DNA from: Geobacteraceae bacterium
GTDB taxonomy: Bacteria > Desulfobacterota > Desulfuromonadia > Geobacterales > Geobacteraceae
Assembly: GCA_024281055.1 (NCBI GenBank)
Contig: JAMXLF010000070.1
Location: 1-64,000 of the forward strand
Length of the DNA stretch: 64,000 bases
Direction of reading: 5' to 3'
Made by a program: the position numbers and the translations under genes. Positions 18,804 to 27,935 of the stretch are shown piece by piece. Numbering within the stretch: position 1 is the first letter of the stretch; each line of letters opens with the position of its first letter. The notes beneath the pieces were generated by a model, which saw nothing but the letters and a program-made list of their open reading frames with translations, made no database searches and was not told where the DNA came from.

Positions 18804-18851
18804 ACTGCCCCCATTAAGGCCACCAGGCAGCTCGGAGCGACGTCGCCGGTT

Positions 18852-20360
18852 TTAATTCCCCCCCAGCCCAAAACGCGCCTTCATTCTAAACAAAAAACCC
18901 GGCATCATATCCATGCTCGTTTTGCGCCACACCATCGTGGCCGAATATACCGCGGCGAGGAGAGCGATACCCCCGCTAACCACCAGCTGTACCTCTTTGG
19001 CCAAAAAAAACGGCAACAGGAAGACCATCCCGGTCGCAAGGACAGAGATAATGAACACCTGAAGCGTAGCGCCCGAGAAGGTAAAGCGGTAATTTTTCCT
19101 GACAATCAAGTAAATGAGGAACAAATAGAATAAATCCCTCGCAAAGAAGGAGATGCCGATGCCGAGCAATCCGAACAATGCAATGCCAAACCAGGCGAGT
19201 CCCAACTGCAGACCGCCCGCACACAGTTCAGTCCAGAAAACGAGTTTTCCGTTTCCTTGTGCCCGAATCATGTACCCCAAGGGCCAGGTGACTGCCTGAA
19301 GTACTCCGCCCAGCATCATCCATCTCAATAGGTCTGCTGCGGCCGTGAATTTGGACGAATAAAAGATGACAATAATGACTGGAGCAAAGGCCATTATTGC
19401 CAGAACGCCCGGTACCACGAACAGAAGTCCGACCTCCGCCTGCTTGTTGATGAGAGACCGGCATTCGGCATGGTCTTGCGCCGCTGAAGAAAGGCGAGGA
19501 TAGAAATCGGTCAGCATCGCATTCAATATCAATCCAACATACAAAATTGATAAAGTGTACGCGGCGTGATAGATGCCGGCAGCGCTCAACCCTTCATAGC
19601 GAATCACGAGCACCCTTGCCAAATATTGCACACCGAGGCTGATCAGCGATCCGAGCATGAGCGCCAAACCCAGTCTGACCAGAGGCCCGGCTTCGGAAAC
19701 AGACTCGCTCAAACTCAGCCTCACAGGGGAGACTTCCACTTTTTTGCAGTACCACCACGATGTGGCGATTGCCGTTGCCGATACGGTAAAGATAATGTAA
19801 ACGATACCCCGCTCGCCGAAGTAGTAAACGATCGGAATGCTCAGAACGGTTCCAAAGATGGCAGCCAGTATATCTGCTTTTGCCAAATCGCCGATCCTTC
19901 GCACCCCTTGAATAAGAGCTCTCTGGCCCCGGGATACCGTCCCGAAGAAGATTGTGGCTGAGAGAATAGCGATGTCCCGCACGTGGTCCGACGTTCCGAA
20001 CGTGAGCCGGCTGATGCCGCTGCTAAAAAACAGGAGTACGCAAAGGCCGACCACTCCCAACAGCAACGACACCCTTCGTATGGTCAGGACCGTTCGCGCG
20101 ATCGTTTCATTATTACCTGTACCGGCAGCCCATGCAATCTGCCTGACCCCGCTGTCGCCGACCCCCATTCCGGAAAAGATGGTCACCAGGTTGTTTATAT
20201 TCAAGAAAATGCCTGCCAATCCAACGCCGGTCGTTCCAAGAACTAAAGCGATGAATTTGGTGCGCACTATTCCCAGAATCGTGACGATGACCGAAGACGA
20301 CCCCATCACGAACGTGGACTTCATTATCTGCTTATAGGGTTTGCTGGCGCCTGTTTCCAT
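18852..20360 (-). CDS. wzx: Wzx-type polysaccharide flippase (WzxE/O-antigen translocase-like)
   Basis: 502 residues with about twelve hydrophobic segments. The N-terminal SSVIVTILGIVRTKFIALVLGTTGVGL and IFSGMGVGDSGVRQIAW resemble WzxE/RfbX-like MATE-superfamily flippases, which move undecaprenyl-linked oligosaccharide across the inner membrane. The start at 20360 has GGAGG upstream and overlaps the end of the polymerase gene by 37 bases; an internal ATG at 20324 has no ribosome-binding site. It is the flippase of the minus-strand cluster; a second flippase at 47067 serves the plus-strand cluster. Confidence 0.85.
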   Translation of the reverse strand: METGASKPYKQIMKSTFVMGSSSVIVTILGIVRTKFIALVLGTTGVGLAGIFLNINNLVTIFSGMGVGDSGVRQIAWAAGTGNNETIARTVLTIRRVSLLLGVVGLCVLLFFSSGISRLTFGTSDHVRDIAILSATIFFGTVSRGQRALIQGVRRIGDLAKADILAAIFGTVLSIPIVYYFGERGIVYIIFTVSATAIATSWWYCKKVEVSPVRLSLSESVSEAGPLVRLGLALMLGSLISLGVQYLARVLVIRYEGLSAAGIYHAAYTLSILYVGLILNAMLTDFYPRLSSAAQDHAECRSLINKQAEVGLLFVVPGVLAIMAFAPVIIVIFYSSKFTAAADLLRWMMLGGVLQAVTWPLGYMIRAQGNGKLVFWTELCAGGLQLGLAWFGIALFGLLGIGISFFARDLFYLFLIYLIVRKNYRFTFSGATLQVFIISVLATGMVFLLPFFLAKEVQLVVSGGIALLAAVYSATMVWRKTSMDMMPGFLFRMKARFGLGGN

Positions 20361-21724
20361 GCTTTTCCCCGGCCTCCGCCCGCATCTGCGAAAACTGTTC
20401 CTTCCGCCTCCTGCTCGCTTTCAGAGGAAAGTGGCTGCGCGCTGCCCAAGGCAGCGATTAAAAAAACAAACCATGTGAGATTAAGTCTGTTGAAAACGGA
20501 TTCCGTCAGATTATAAAATACCGTAACGACGAGGAATGAGAAGAGAAGGGCCGAAAAACTTCTTTCACGCATCAGTGCGTGCTTGATCTTGTTGCCTACC
20601 GAAACAAGCGCGGCTATGAGCAGGGATAAACCGATCAAGCCGCCATTCAGGTATGTTTCCAGGTATCCGTTATGAGCCTCATTAACATCTCCGTATTGCT
20701 CAATCACACCCGGCTGGAGCCAGAAACTCTGGAATCCGGTACCGAGAATGGGATTGACCCCCTCCTGCAGCAATCCTGCCCAGATGTCGGTTCGTCCTGT
20801 GACCGTTGCATCCCTTCGCACCAGCTGAAAAAACGAGTTAATGATTTCCGGAAAACTAGTCAGGATAAACACTACAAAACCGGCGAGCAGACTGTACACA
20901 CCAAGGTGCCGGACGAGGCGTTCACGGGCCGGAAGCCGCATGACGATGATAACAGCTATTCCAAGGATCATGCACACCAGCGGCGTCATGCTATCCGCCA
21001 TTATCCACAGCCAGACCATCATTGCCACGAGCACGGTACTAACCAACAGATCAATCTTCGATTTCTTTGTCACCTGCCCGGTTGCTAAGTCCCAGGTCAT
21101 AAACAAGCCGCAAATGGCCAAAATGTGGCCGAACTCATTCTTGTTTGTGGCAACGCCGCAGTAAGTTAGCGTACCGGTCCCTTTCTCATAGTGAGTGCTG
21201 ATCTCCGGGAAGAATAGTATCAAAAGAGCGGAAAGCGTGATCGCAAAGTAGATATAGCGGATAAATAGTGCCTTAATTGCAAGCGCAGGCTTCGACTCTG
21301 TAAATATGATCAGAATCATCATGATATTGCCCAGATCTTTGATCCATTTCTTGAAGCTGGGAAAAGGATAATCTGACCAGATTGCGCTCAATCCACAATA
21401 CAGTAGAAAGACAAAGAGCCAGAAGTTCAAGGCGAAGGTCTGCCCCAAGTCCAATCGGCGTCTCCATAATATGATCGCTGCGCCAACCACGAGAAGGATG
21501 AATACAGTTCCGTCAATGGGGCTCCCCTCTACAGACGAAGCATATATCTGCTCAGAGTTAATATCAAAGTTGAGCCAATACGTCACAGTCCTCGATCCGA
21601 CGAGCATCACCCAAAGAAGTGGAATCCATAAAGCTAACGACGGCATGGGGTGTAACTTTCGTTCTCTGGCAAACAGCCCCATGACAATCAATATCCAGAC
21701 GACCAGAGCTATGTACTGAGGCAT
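20324..21724 (-). CDS. wzy: O-antigen ligase/polymerase family membrane protein (Wzy_C type)
   Basis: The start is placed at ATG 21724 (MPQYIALVV) because GGGAGG lies six bases upstream; a TTG 15 bases earlier is possible. 466 residues. Many membrane spans are visible, with the large periplasmic loop carrying VTGRTDIWAGLLQEGVNPILGTGF and EAHNGYLETYLNGGLIG, the two sequence blocks typical of the O-antigen ligase/polymerase family (R and H residues). It polymerises lipid-linked repeat units or ligates polymer; family membership alone cannot separate these. It sits between the GT4 and flippase genes as in Wzx/Wzy-dependent loci. Confidence 0.85.
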   Translation of the reverse strand: MPQYIALVVWILIVMGLFARERKLHPMPSLALWIPLLWVMLVGSRTVTYWLNFDINSEQIYASSVEGSPIDGTVFILLVVGAAIILWRRRLDLGQTFALNFWLFVFLLYCGLSAIWSDYPFPSFKKWIKDLGNIMMILIIFTESKPALAIKALFIRYIYFAITLSALLILFFPEISTHYEKGTGTLTYCGVATNKNEFGHILAICGLFMTWDLATGQVTKKSKIDLLVSTVLVAMMVWLWIMADSMTPLVCMILGIAVIIVMRLPARERLVRHLGVYSLLAGFVVFILTSFPEIINSFFQLVRRDATVTGRTDIWAGLLQEGVNPILGTGFQSFWLQPGVIEQYGDVNEAHNGYLETYLNGGLIGLSLLIAALVSVGNKIKHALMRERSFSALLFSFLVVTVFYNLTESVFNRLNLTWFVFLIAALGSAQPLSSESEQEAEGTVFADAGGGRGKAWKQAPANPISR

Positions 21725-21790
21725 GGCAACCTCCCGCAATGCTGATTTCCAGCCATCACCAGCATGAAATGCTTTCTTTTCGGCACATTG

Positions 21791-23005
21791 TCATGTGAGT
21801 TTTCTCTCGGGTTGAAAACCAGAAAGTCGGTTTTTTCGCGCCAGCACATCATCATAAACTCCGCGAATTGTCGAGCCGATACCCTCCCAGGAGTACACAT
21901 CATTTCCATATTTTTTTATGTTTTCCATGCTTTCGCTCAGGTTTCTGAACAGGTCGCTCTTGAAATAATCCCGGATCTTGCCAGCCAGATCGGCAGGATC
22001 CTCTTTGCGGCAGATCATTCCCGTCTTTCCTTCAACGATAACTTCTCTCAACGAGCCGACATCCGCCGCAATCAACGGCAGGCCGAAACTGTAGGACAAG
22101 AAAGGCACACCGCTCTGAAAAATGAATGTATACGGGAGGACAAGAACGTCCGAAGCTTTGAAAATGACTTCTACTTCATCGTCCGGAATATGTTTAATCT
22201 TTTTGATAACATGCTTTCCGAGATCATGTTTTGCTATGAGGCGTTCGATTTCCTCCCAGTACGCCGGACAATCTTTTATTTCTCCCGCAATTACCAACCG
22301 GTACGAATCATCGTCGACCTTCAGGTAGTTCATGGCATGAATCAGGTATTCCAATCCCTTATAGGGGGCGATATAGCCGAAAAACAAAAGAACCTTCTCC
22401 TGGATGTTCAATTGCAAGCCGCTTCTCGCTTCCACTTTTTTCAATCCAGTGTCGGGGATGGTATTGAGTATGCCGTGGGGGATAATGGTAATCTTGCTTT
22501 CGGTCACCTTAAATTCTTCAACCAGTTGAGTCTTCATCTTTTCAGTATGGACAAATATATGATCCATGAGTCGGTAGGAAACCCTTAAAGATAATCTGTT
22601 CAGGGCATGGTTGCGCCCGTCTCTCTGTCGTGCATCAATATTATGAGCGGTAAACACCAATTTCTTGCCGAGCAGCTTGTAATAGATGTTCAAGAGAGTT
22701 CTGTCGAATAGCATGAATTTATTATGTGTCTGCATGTGAAATAACGGTGAGTCGGTCTTGGCCGCGTATCTGAGAAGCCGGAAATAAAATCGCAGTACGC
22801 GGATTACTTTTTTCATCTTCGACGCATCCTGGCTCTGGTCCCCCCGCAAGTTAAGATAATTGACTTTTTCATCGGTCATGATTTTGGCGGTGCTCAGCTC
22901 ATCATTGCCGATCACGTCAATGCGGATATCCTTGTCGACCAAAGCCTGCAGCATGCTCAGCGAATATGACCTGAAATCGGAGCTGTTCATAAGCGTAATC
23001 TTCAT
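21791..23005 (-). CDS. Glycosyltransferase family 4
   Basis: 404 residues. N-terminal GT-B domain begins MKITLMNSSDFRSYSL with KLVFTAHNIDARQRDG; the C-terminal nucleotide-binding domain carries LLFFGYIAPYKGLEYLIHA, a P-D-D-E loop, VLVLPYTFIFQSGVPFLSYSFGLPLIA and VGSLREVIVEGKTG, the usual GT4 retaining pattern with the acidic residue before the glycine-rich strand replaced by Q-S-G-V-P. It adds a sugar to the growing lipid-linked repeat unit in the cytoplasm. Its ATG overlaps the stop of the FkbM gene by four bases (ATGA), showing translational coupling. Confidence 0.85.
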   Translation of the reverse strand: MKITLMNSSDFRSYSLSMLQALVDKDIRIDVIGNDELSTAKIMTDEKVNYLNLRGDQSQDASKMKKVIRVLRFYFRLLRYAAKTDSPLFHMQTHNKFMLFDRTLLNIYYKLLGKKLVFTAHNIDARQRDGRNHALNRLSLRVSYRLMDHIFVHTEKMKTQLVEEFKVTESKITIIPHGILNTIPDTGLKKVEARSGLQLNIQEKVLLFFGYIAPYKGLEYLIHAMNYLKVDDDSYRLVIAGEIKDCPAYWEEIERLIAKHDLGKHVIKKIKHIPDDEVEVIFKASDVLVLPYTFIFQSGVPFLSYSFGLPLIAADVGSLREVIVEGKTGMICRKEDPADLAGKIRDYFKSDLFRNLSESMENIKKYGNDVYSWEGIGSTIRGVYDDVLARKNRLSGFQPERKLT

Positions 23006-23919
23006 CTTATGTCTCCACGAGCGGTCTTGACTTTCGGTGCGTTTGATGCCACGGCCTTCTCCGACTCCAAAAAAATGATCGCTTTTGACACGAAATCATT
23101 TTCGTTCGATTCAGGAACAAAGAAGAAGTTGTTCAAATACCGGAGAAACTGTCGTCTTCTGAGATACTCCTGATTTTGATCCCTGTCGGCATCGAACTGC
23201 TCTGTTCTGAGTAGTTCGAAATGCTCCGGGCTTATGTAATAGCCTTTATAACCAATGGCTTCAACTCTGGAAAAGATATCTGCAATAGGACATCGATGGT
23301 GGCGTGCCTCAATCTCGACAAGAAGCAAAGGCTTGAATCGGGATATCGTTTCGACCCCGCCATTGATCACTTCCAACTCATGTCCTTCCACATCAATTTT
23401 AACGAAACCGATAGATTTCAGTTGAAGCTTTCTGACAATGTGATCTAAAGGGATGAGCCGCACGTCAACTTCTTCAAAGCCTGTTTGATTCGGTTCGACA
23501 TGCCTGTTTAAACTTGCGCGAGTATCATATCGCTCACCATCTATGAAGGGCACCCGAATGCGCCCTGTTTCTTCCCTTTCGGACAGCGCAACATCGAATA
23601 CATGGGCCTTTTTAAAGCGGGTCCTCAGATATCGGCTCAGTTCCGGAAGAGGTTCGAAAACATACAAATTATCTGAACCGACTATGTCTTCCATAATTGC
23701 ACTGTAGAAACCGGTGTTCGCCCCAATGTCAAGCATCACTGAAGGCATCATGCCGATGGATCTGAGCAATTTCGCTTCTACATCGAATGGATACTCTTCC
23801 GTAACAGGCAAGGCCGATACTTTTTCTCGTAACGCGTTCTTTTCCCTCTCAGCCAACAAGGCCCCGAAGCATCTAGTGTACATCGGCCTGAGGATTTGCT
23901 TAATGCTTGCGGGAATCAT
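23002..23919 (-). CDS. FkbM-family SAM-dependent methyltransferase
   Basis: The start is ATG 23919 (MIPASIKQILRP), which overlaps the upstream glycosyltransferase stop as ATGA and follows CGAGGAG; the frame stays open much further upstream but only over the neighbouring gene. 305 residues. Motif I is MLDIGANTGFYSAI; FVKIDVEGHELEVINGG and LLLVEIEARHH are the family-defining post-motif blocks. FkbM proteins O-methylate sugars or polyketide hydroxyls. A sugar O-methylation of the polysaccharide is inferred from its place between two glycosyltransferases. Confidence 0.85.
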   Translation of the reverse strand: MIPASIKQILRPMYTRCFGALLAEREKNALREKVSALPVTEEYPFDVEAKLLRSIGMMPSVMLDIGANTGFYSAIMEDIVGSDNLYVFEPLPELSRYLRTRFKKAHVFDVALSEREETGRIRVPFIDGERYDTRASLNRHVEPNQTGFEEVDVRLIPLDHIVRKLQLKSIGFVKIDVEGHELEVINGGVETISRFKPLLLVEIEARHHRCPIADIFSRVEAIGYKGYYISPEHFELLRTEQFDADRDQNQEYLRRRQFLRYLNNFFFVPESNENDFVSKAIIFLESEKAVASNAPKVKTARGDIR

Positions 23920-24854
23920 GATTTGAACACTCCTCGTTGGAAGAACATCATCCTTAGCCTCTCCATCTGTTCTTTTCTCCGGAAAGCAACAAGCTCGGCC
24001 GGCACGGGATATTTCTCCTGCTTTAGAAATTCCCAGAAATATCCCGCTAATCGAAACACCGACTGCAAAACGTAGGGCTTGTATTTCAAAAGGTTGAGAC
24101 ACCTGGCAATTTCCCATAACGGATGCGCCCCCAGGTAATAGGCCTTTTTCCCATCCCTGAAAAATGATTTGAGGAGGCCGGCCCCGCCCGTGCCCGACCT
24201 GCGCAGGTGGACATACGTTTTCTCCGGGAAGGTCCGGGATTTCCACCCCTTCATTCGGGCCAGATATACGGGAATCACATCGATGCCGCCATTCTTGATC
24301 GGAACATAGCCGCCCACTTCCTCGAAACATTGTCGCCTGAACAGCTGACACTGACCTTCGACGTTTTCGAGGTTGAAAAGGCTGTAATCATATTTCAGGG
24401 ATGGACCTTCGAAATATGCCGTACCGGCCACCCCCAGCAGGGGATCCTCGGCAAATTTGGCGAGAAGAAATTCCAGATGATTCTCGTCAAAAGAAATATC
24501 CGAGTCGATGTTGCCGATAATGTCGTATTCAAGGTCCTTGATTTTGGCGTACCCCGCATTGAACGCGAGGACTTTGCCCGCAAAATGCCGCTGCGTGCGA
24601 TCAGGCATACGCATGAGCTCTATCCATTCATGCTCGGCGGCGTATTTCCTGACGATTTCGTCGGTACCGTCCGTCGAGCCGTCACTTACAATTATCCACC
24701 TGAGCGGCAGGACGGTCTGAGCGATCATTGATTTCAGAGTCTCTTCTATGTATGCCGCCTCGTTTCTTGTGGGTGTGATGAGAACACACGTAGGCAGGGC
24801 TGTCTTTCCACTCTCCGTATCCACCGGCGCCTGGCTCCCCCGATCCGTATCCAT
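23916..24854 (-). CDS. Glycosyltransferase family 2
   Basis: Start ATG 24854 (MDTDRGSQ) follows AGGAGGAAAGA; an upstream start in the same frame adds 27 unlikely residues. 312 residues. GT-A core: VLITPTRNEAAYIEETLKSM, WIIVSDGSTDGTDEIV and NIDSDISFD (DxD-type). A cysteine- and phenylalanine-rich acceptor region follows (FRRQCFEEVGGYVP). Inverting transferases of this kind add hexoses to lipid-linked intermediates. No C-terminal membrane helices are seen, so it is not a synthase-type GT2. It couples to FkbM by a 4-base overlap. Confidence 0.85.
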   Translation of the reverse strand: MDTDRGSQAPVDTESGKTALPTCVLITPTRNEAAYIEETLKSMIAQTVLPLRWIIVSDGSTDGTDEIVRKYAAEHEWIELMRMPDRTQRHFAGKVLAFNAGYAKIKDLEYDIIGNIDSDISFDENHLEFLLAKFAEDPLLGVAGTAYFEGPSLKYDYSLFNLENVEGQCQLFRRQCFEEVGGYVPIKNGGIDVIPVYLARMKGWKSRTFPEKTYVHLRRSGTGGAGLLKSFFRDGKKAYYLGAHPLWEIARCLNLLKYKPYVLQSVFRLAGYFWEFLKQEKYPVPAELVAFRRKEQMERLRMMFFQRGVFKS

Positions 24855-24913
24855 TCTTTCCTCCTGTGACTCGCGAAATCGCCCCCTGCATTGGTCGGCC
24901 AGCGATTTTGGTT

Positions 24914-25837
24914 TTATGCCGGATTCACCATGCAAGCACGTTTTGATACAATCTTCTTTCTTGCTCCGACAAGCAATGCCGCGAGTTTCGCGGGCACCAT
25001 TCCGCGCAGACCGTGATGGAGCCGCAGCTTGATGGCGATGGTCCCTTTGAAATTCAGCGGCACATAGTACCGCGGAAGATCTATTTTTTCGAAACGGTTG
25101 CGTCGTTTAAACTCGCCGAGGGACCCCGATGACCAGTTGAGATAAACAAGATACGACAATTTTTTCCTCTCGCAGAGTTCCACTGCCGCTGCGATCAAAG
25201 CGTTTGTCGGCGCTTTCTCCTTATGTTCCATCTTTGAAATAATCTGAGTCGTGATGGCATAGTCTCCGGCATGAGCAAGCATGATGAACCCGATCAACTC
25301 TTCGCCACAATAGGCCCCGATGATGTCTTCCCTGAAAAGATTTCGTGAAAACTCCCGTTTGACCGTGGCGAAATCTTTTCCGTAATGCCAAAAATGCTTG
25401 CCTTGCCTGACCGGGGTTTCGTTGAATATGGCCACCATGCCTCTTACGAAATCATCATCGAAGGCAGCTTCTCGTACGATCACGCCTTTTTTCTTCGCTT
25501 TCCTCACATTGCGTCTTGTTTCTTCAGGCAGGCTGGCCCACCATTTATCGTAATTGGTTGTGTCAACCGCGGCTACGCTCTCCCACTCCTGATAATAATC
25601 GTATCTTGGCGCAGTATCGGGAAGCCTTTGCCAAAAAGTAAAGATATCCGCAAGCCGGTTACGCTTCATTTCTTCAATTGCCGCGGGAGGATTTCCCATA
25701 TCTTCGAACCACTCGTCTTTGAGTTGGGCTTTCCTGAAAAATTTTCCGGTGATGACGATCTCCTGATTCCCGGATCTTGTCGCTGCAACTTTATGCTGTC
25801 GACCTTCCGAAGCCATTTCGCCTGCATAAAGGTCCAT
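24914..25837 (-). CDS. FemAB/GNAT-like acyl- or aminoacyl-transferase
   Basis: 307 residues; ATG 25837 after GGGGGTG. The RRNVRKAKKKGVIVREA segment, followed by a GNAT-like core (GAYCGEELIGFIMLAHAGDYAITTQIIS) and ALIAAAVELCERKKLSYLVYLNW, matches the peptidoglycan-bridge FemAB/GNAT fold. This is one of three such proteins in the cluster (others at 27936 and 29058), though the three are strongly diverged from each other. FemAB enzymes transfer an amino acid from aminoacyl-tRNA; in exopolysaccharide loci the substrate is unknown. Transfer of an amino-acid or acyl group to a sugar is inferred. Confidence 0.6.
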   Translation of the reverse strand: MDLYAGEMASEGRQHKVAATRSGNQEIVITGKFFRKAQLKDEWFEDMGNPPAAIEEMKRNRLADIFTFWQRLPDTAPRYDYYQEWESVAAVDTTNYDKWWASLPEETRRNVRKAKKKGVIVREAAFDDDFVRGMVAIFNETPVRQGKHFWHYGKDFATVKREFSRNLFREDIIGAYCGEELIGFIMLAHAGDYAITTQIISKMEHKEKAPTNALIAAAVELCERKKLSYLVYLNWSSGSLGEFKRRNRFEKIDLPRYYVPLNFKGTIAIKLRLHHGLRGMVPAKLAALLVGARKKIVSKRACMVNPA

Positions 25838-25892
25838 TGTTCACCCCCGCCACGATGGCTATTTTCACCTGTTTCTCCCCTCCTGAAGATCG

Positions 25893-26945
25893 TTACCGGT
25901 TTCCCAGTATCTCCAGGAGCTTTCCCACTATCACGGGCAGCGCCCGGCTATTCAGGTTTTCGGGCGTGACCGGCCTCTGCCACTTTTGCAGGACTACCCT
26001 GGAGGCCAGGTCCTCCGGCTTTTCCAGCAAAACCAGTCTTCCATTGTCCGCAAGGTATCTGTCCACCGCGCCGATTTCACCCCGGAAGATGCTGTATACC
26101 GGCGCCCCCAGCGCCGCCGCCTCCCTGTTCATGGTGCCGCCGCCACTGATGACCAGGTCCGAATGCCAGATGAGGTTGAGTCCGTCCAGTACCCTGTCCG
26201 GGATGACGATCTTTCCCTCGCTGGTTAATCCGGGCCACTTCTTTCTGATGAAATCCCCCTGCCGCTCGTTTCGCGGCAGCAGTACCATGCGCAGCCCCTC
26301 GATGCCTGCCAGCCATTCGACGGCGATGGCAAAAAGCACGTCGCTCTCCGGATTATGGTAGTGGGCATCGCTGGCCGGCGGTCTGATGGTCACCACCAGA
26401 TCCTTTTCACAAATCCCCAGCTCGCCCAGGATGCCCGGCTCCGGTTTGAAGGATGGGACATAGACGTCCTCCTTGATGCCGGGATATTTGAAGATACGGG
26501 CGCCGCGGCACCAGGTGATGGCACTATCGGGGATCACTTCGGGCATGATTATCCAGTCCAGCTGCACCAGCGGCATCCTCCTGGCATGCTCGTAATCGCC
26601 TATGGCCACCAACGGAAGCCCGAGGATGTTCGACGCCACCGCCTGCGAACGGGAGCCGTGGGACAGCGCCAGCAGCGGTTTTTCCCTTCTCGCGATGTTT
26701 ATCATCTGGGTCCCCCTGATCACCAGACCCAGCAGTTTCAGGACCCTGTTTTTTCCATAATGGCGGCCTATCCTGGTATAAGAAAGATTGTGCCGGTCGG
26801 CGAGGCCGCAGGTCTGGGAACAGTCGCGGGCGGTCAGCAGGACCGGATACCCCCTTTCCTCCAAGGCCCCGATGATCGGCTTGAAAAAAGGGACGTGGGG
26901 GGAATTTTCCAGGTCTATCCAGACCTTTTTCTTTTCCTCGTGCAT
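25893..26945 (-). CDS. DUF354 protein (GT-B-like, UDP-GlcNAc 2-epimerase/glycosyltransferase fold)
   Basis: 350 residues; ATG 26945 after GAGGTAAAG. Begins VWIDLENSPHVPFFKPIIGALEERG, the DUF354 signature, with ISGGGTMNREAAALGAPVYSIF in the C-terminal nucleotide-binding half, the same layout as MurG/UDP-GlcNAc 2-epimerase-type GT-B proteins. Members are found in archaeal and bacterial surface-polysaccharide loci, usually near GNAT/FemAB-like proteins, as here. The biochemical reaction is not established for the family; a glycosyl transfer or nucleotide-sugar epimerisation is likely. Confidence 0.8.
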   Translation of the reverse strand: MHEEKKKVWIDLENSPHVPFFKPIIGALEERGYPVLLTARDCSQTCGLADRHNLSYTRIGRHYGKNRVLKLLGLVIRGTQMINIARREKPLLALSHGSRSQAVASNILGLPLVAIGDYEHARRMPLVQLDWIIMPEVIPDSAITWCRGARIFKYPGIKEDVYVPSFKPEPGILGELGICEKDLVVTIRPPASDAHYHNPESDVLFAIAVEWLAGIEGLRMVLLPRNERQGDFIRKKWPGLTSEGKIVIPDRVLDGLNLIWHSDLVISGGGTMNREAAALGAPVYSIFRGEIGAVDRYLADNGRLVLLEKPEDLASRVVLQKWQRPVTPENLNSRALPVIVGKLLEILGNR

Positions 26946-26962
26946 TTCTTTACCTCATTTCC

Positions 26963-27928
26963 TCAAAATGAGACTGAAGGGATAGATTCCCCCCACACTC
27001 CCCGTTCGACGTTATCTTTCCAGAGAGAGGCGATACTCCTGGGGACACATTGCAGATAGCGACCCTCGTATTTCCTCTTCGCATACTCCAGGAACTCTTC
27101 GTAGTACGCCGCCGGATATTCTTCATTTCCGCAACCGCGCCCCTCAAAGATCATATAATCCGGATGTGTGTTCAGGAGCGCCATTCCGCCCTTCGCCGCG
27201 ATCCAGTCGAGCTTCCGCTTCCAGATATCGATCGTTTTCTCCTTCATGAGGACGAACAGGGTAAAGTCCTGGGGAAGGGTGTAGGGCAGCTCTATATAGG
27301 TTCTCTTCGCTCCCTTCCCCTCCACCTGGAAAGGGAAGATCGTCCCTACGCCGTCCGGCTGCGGCTCGAAGGGGTCGGTGTCGAACGTGGAGGCGTCGTA
27401 CTCGATGTCGAGGTCGAGAATCCATTCCAGGTTGTGGAGCATGGAGGGGGAGCGGAAGCCGACGGCCTCCCACTCCCGCAGATAGCCGTTTATGAGGGTG
27501 GCCCGCTGGCGGAACGTCTCCCTCGATTCATAATATTTCCCGTCGTGATACAGGCCGTGGACACCCACCTCGTAACCCGCTTCGACCAGGCAGCGGCGCA
27601 ACCCGGCCGAGACCTCATATCTCCTGGGGACGAAATTGAAGGAAGAGCTGAACCCCAGGTTTCTTTCCATTTCCAGAAGCTGCACGCACCTGTCCTGCCC
27701 CGTTGCCGTATCCACGTCATGGGTGAGCACAAGGGCGAACTGTTTGCCGTCGGGCCATCCCTGCCAGTTTTCCGGTCTTCTCCCTGCCGCTTCAAAGATC
27801 GGCCAGGTATCGGCATGCCGTCTCCTCTTCAGCGCCACCATCCCCCTGCGGATCGTTATCTGCAGTTGCCTGGGAATAAACGGCTTGGCGCGGTAATACA
27901 TTTTCGATAAGAATTCCGTGCGCGACAT
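26963..27928 (-). CDS. Polysaccharide deacetylase (NodB-like) family protein
   Basis: Start ATG 27928 (MSRTEFLSK) lies just after the preceding stop at 27936 and has GGGG upstream; earlier in-frame codons overlap the previous gene. 321 residues. The NodB-type metal/catalytic motif appears as LTHDVDT, followed by GYEVGVHGLYHDGKY (H-x3-H metal motif) and VGFRSPSMLHN. The family removes N-acetyl groups from amino sugars. Similar proteins are constant members of XrtA-type exopolysaccharide loci. No signal peptide is obvious, so it may act on lipid-linked intermediates or be exported otherwise. Confidence 0.8.
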   Translation of the reverse strand: MSRTEFLSKMYYRAKPFIPRQLQITIRRGMVALKRRRHADTWPIFEAAGRRPENWQGWPDGKQFALVLTHDVDTATGQDRCVQLLEMERNLGFSSSFNFVPRRYEVSAGLRRCLVEAGYEVGVHGLYHDGKYYESRETFRQRATLINGYLREWEAVGFRSPSMLHNLEWILDLDIEYDASTFDTDPFEPQPDGVGTIFPFQVEGKGAKRTYIELPYTLPQDFTLFVLMKEKTIDIWKRKLDWIAAKGGMALLNTHPDYMIFEGRGCGNEEYPAAYYEEFLEYAKRKYEGRYLQCVPRSIASLWKDNVERGVWGESIPSVSF

Positions 27929-27935
27929 TTTCGTT

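Noticed and set aside
23920-24351. N-terminal extension of the FkbM methyltransferase
   Set aside because: The 144 extra residues overlap the upstream glycosyltransferase in another frame and have no family similarity; the ATGA overlap start at 23919 has a ribosome-binding site.
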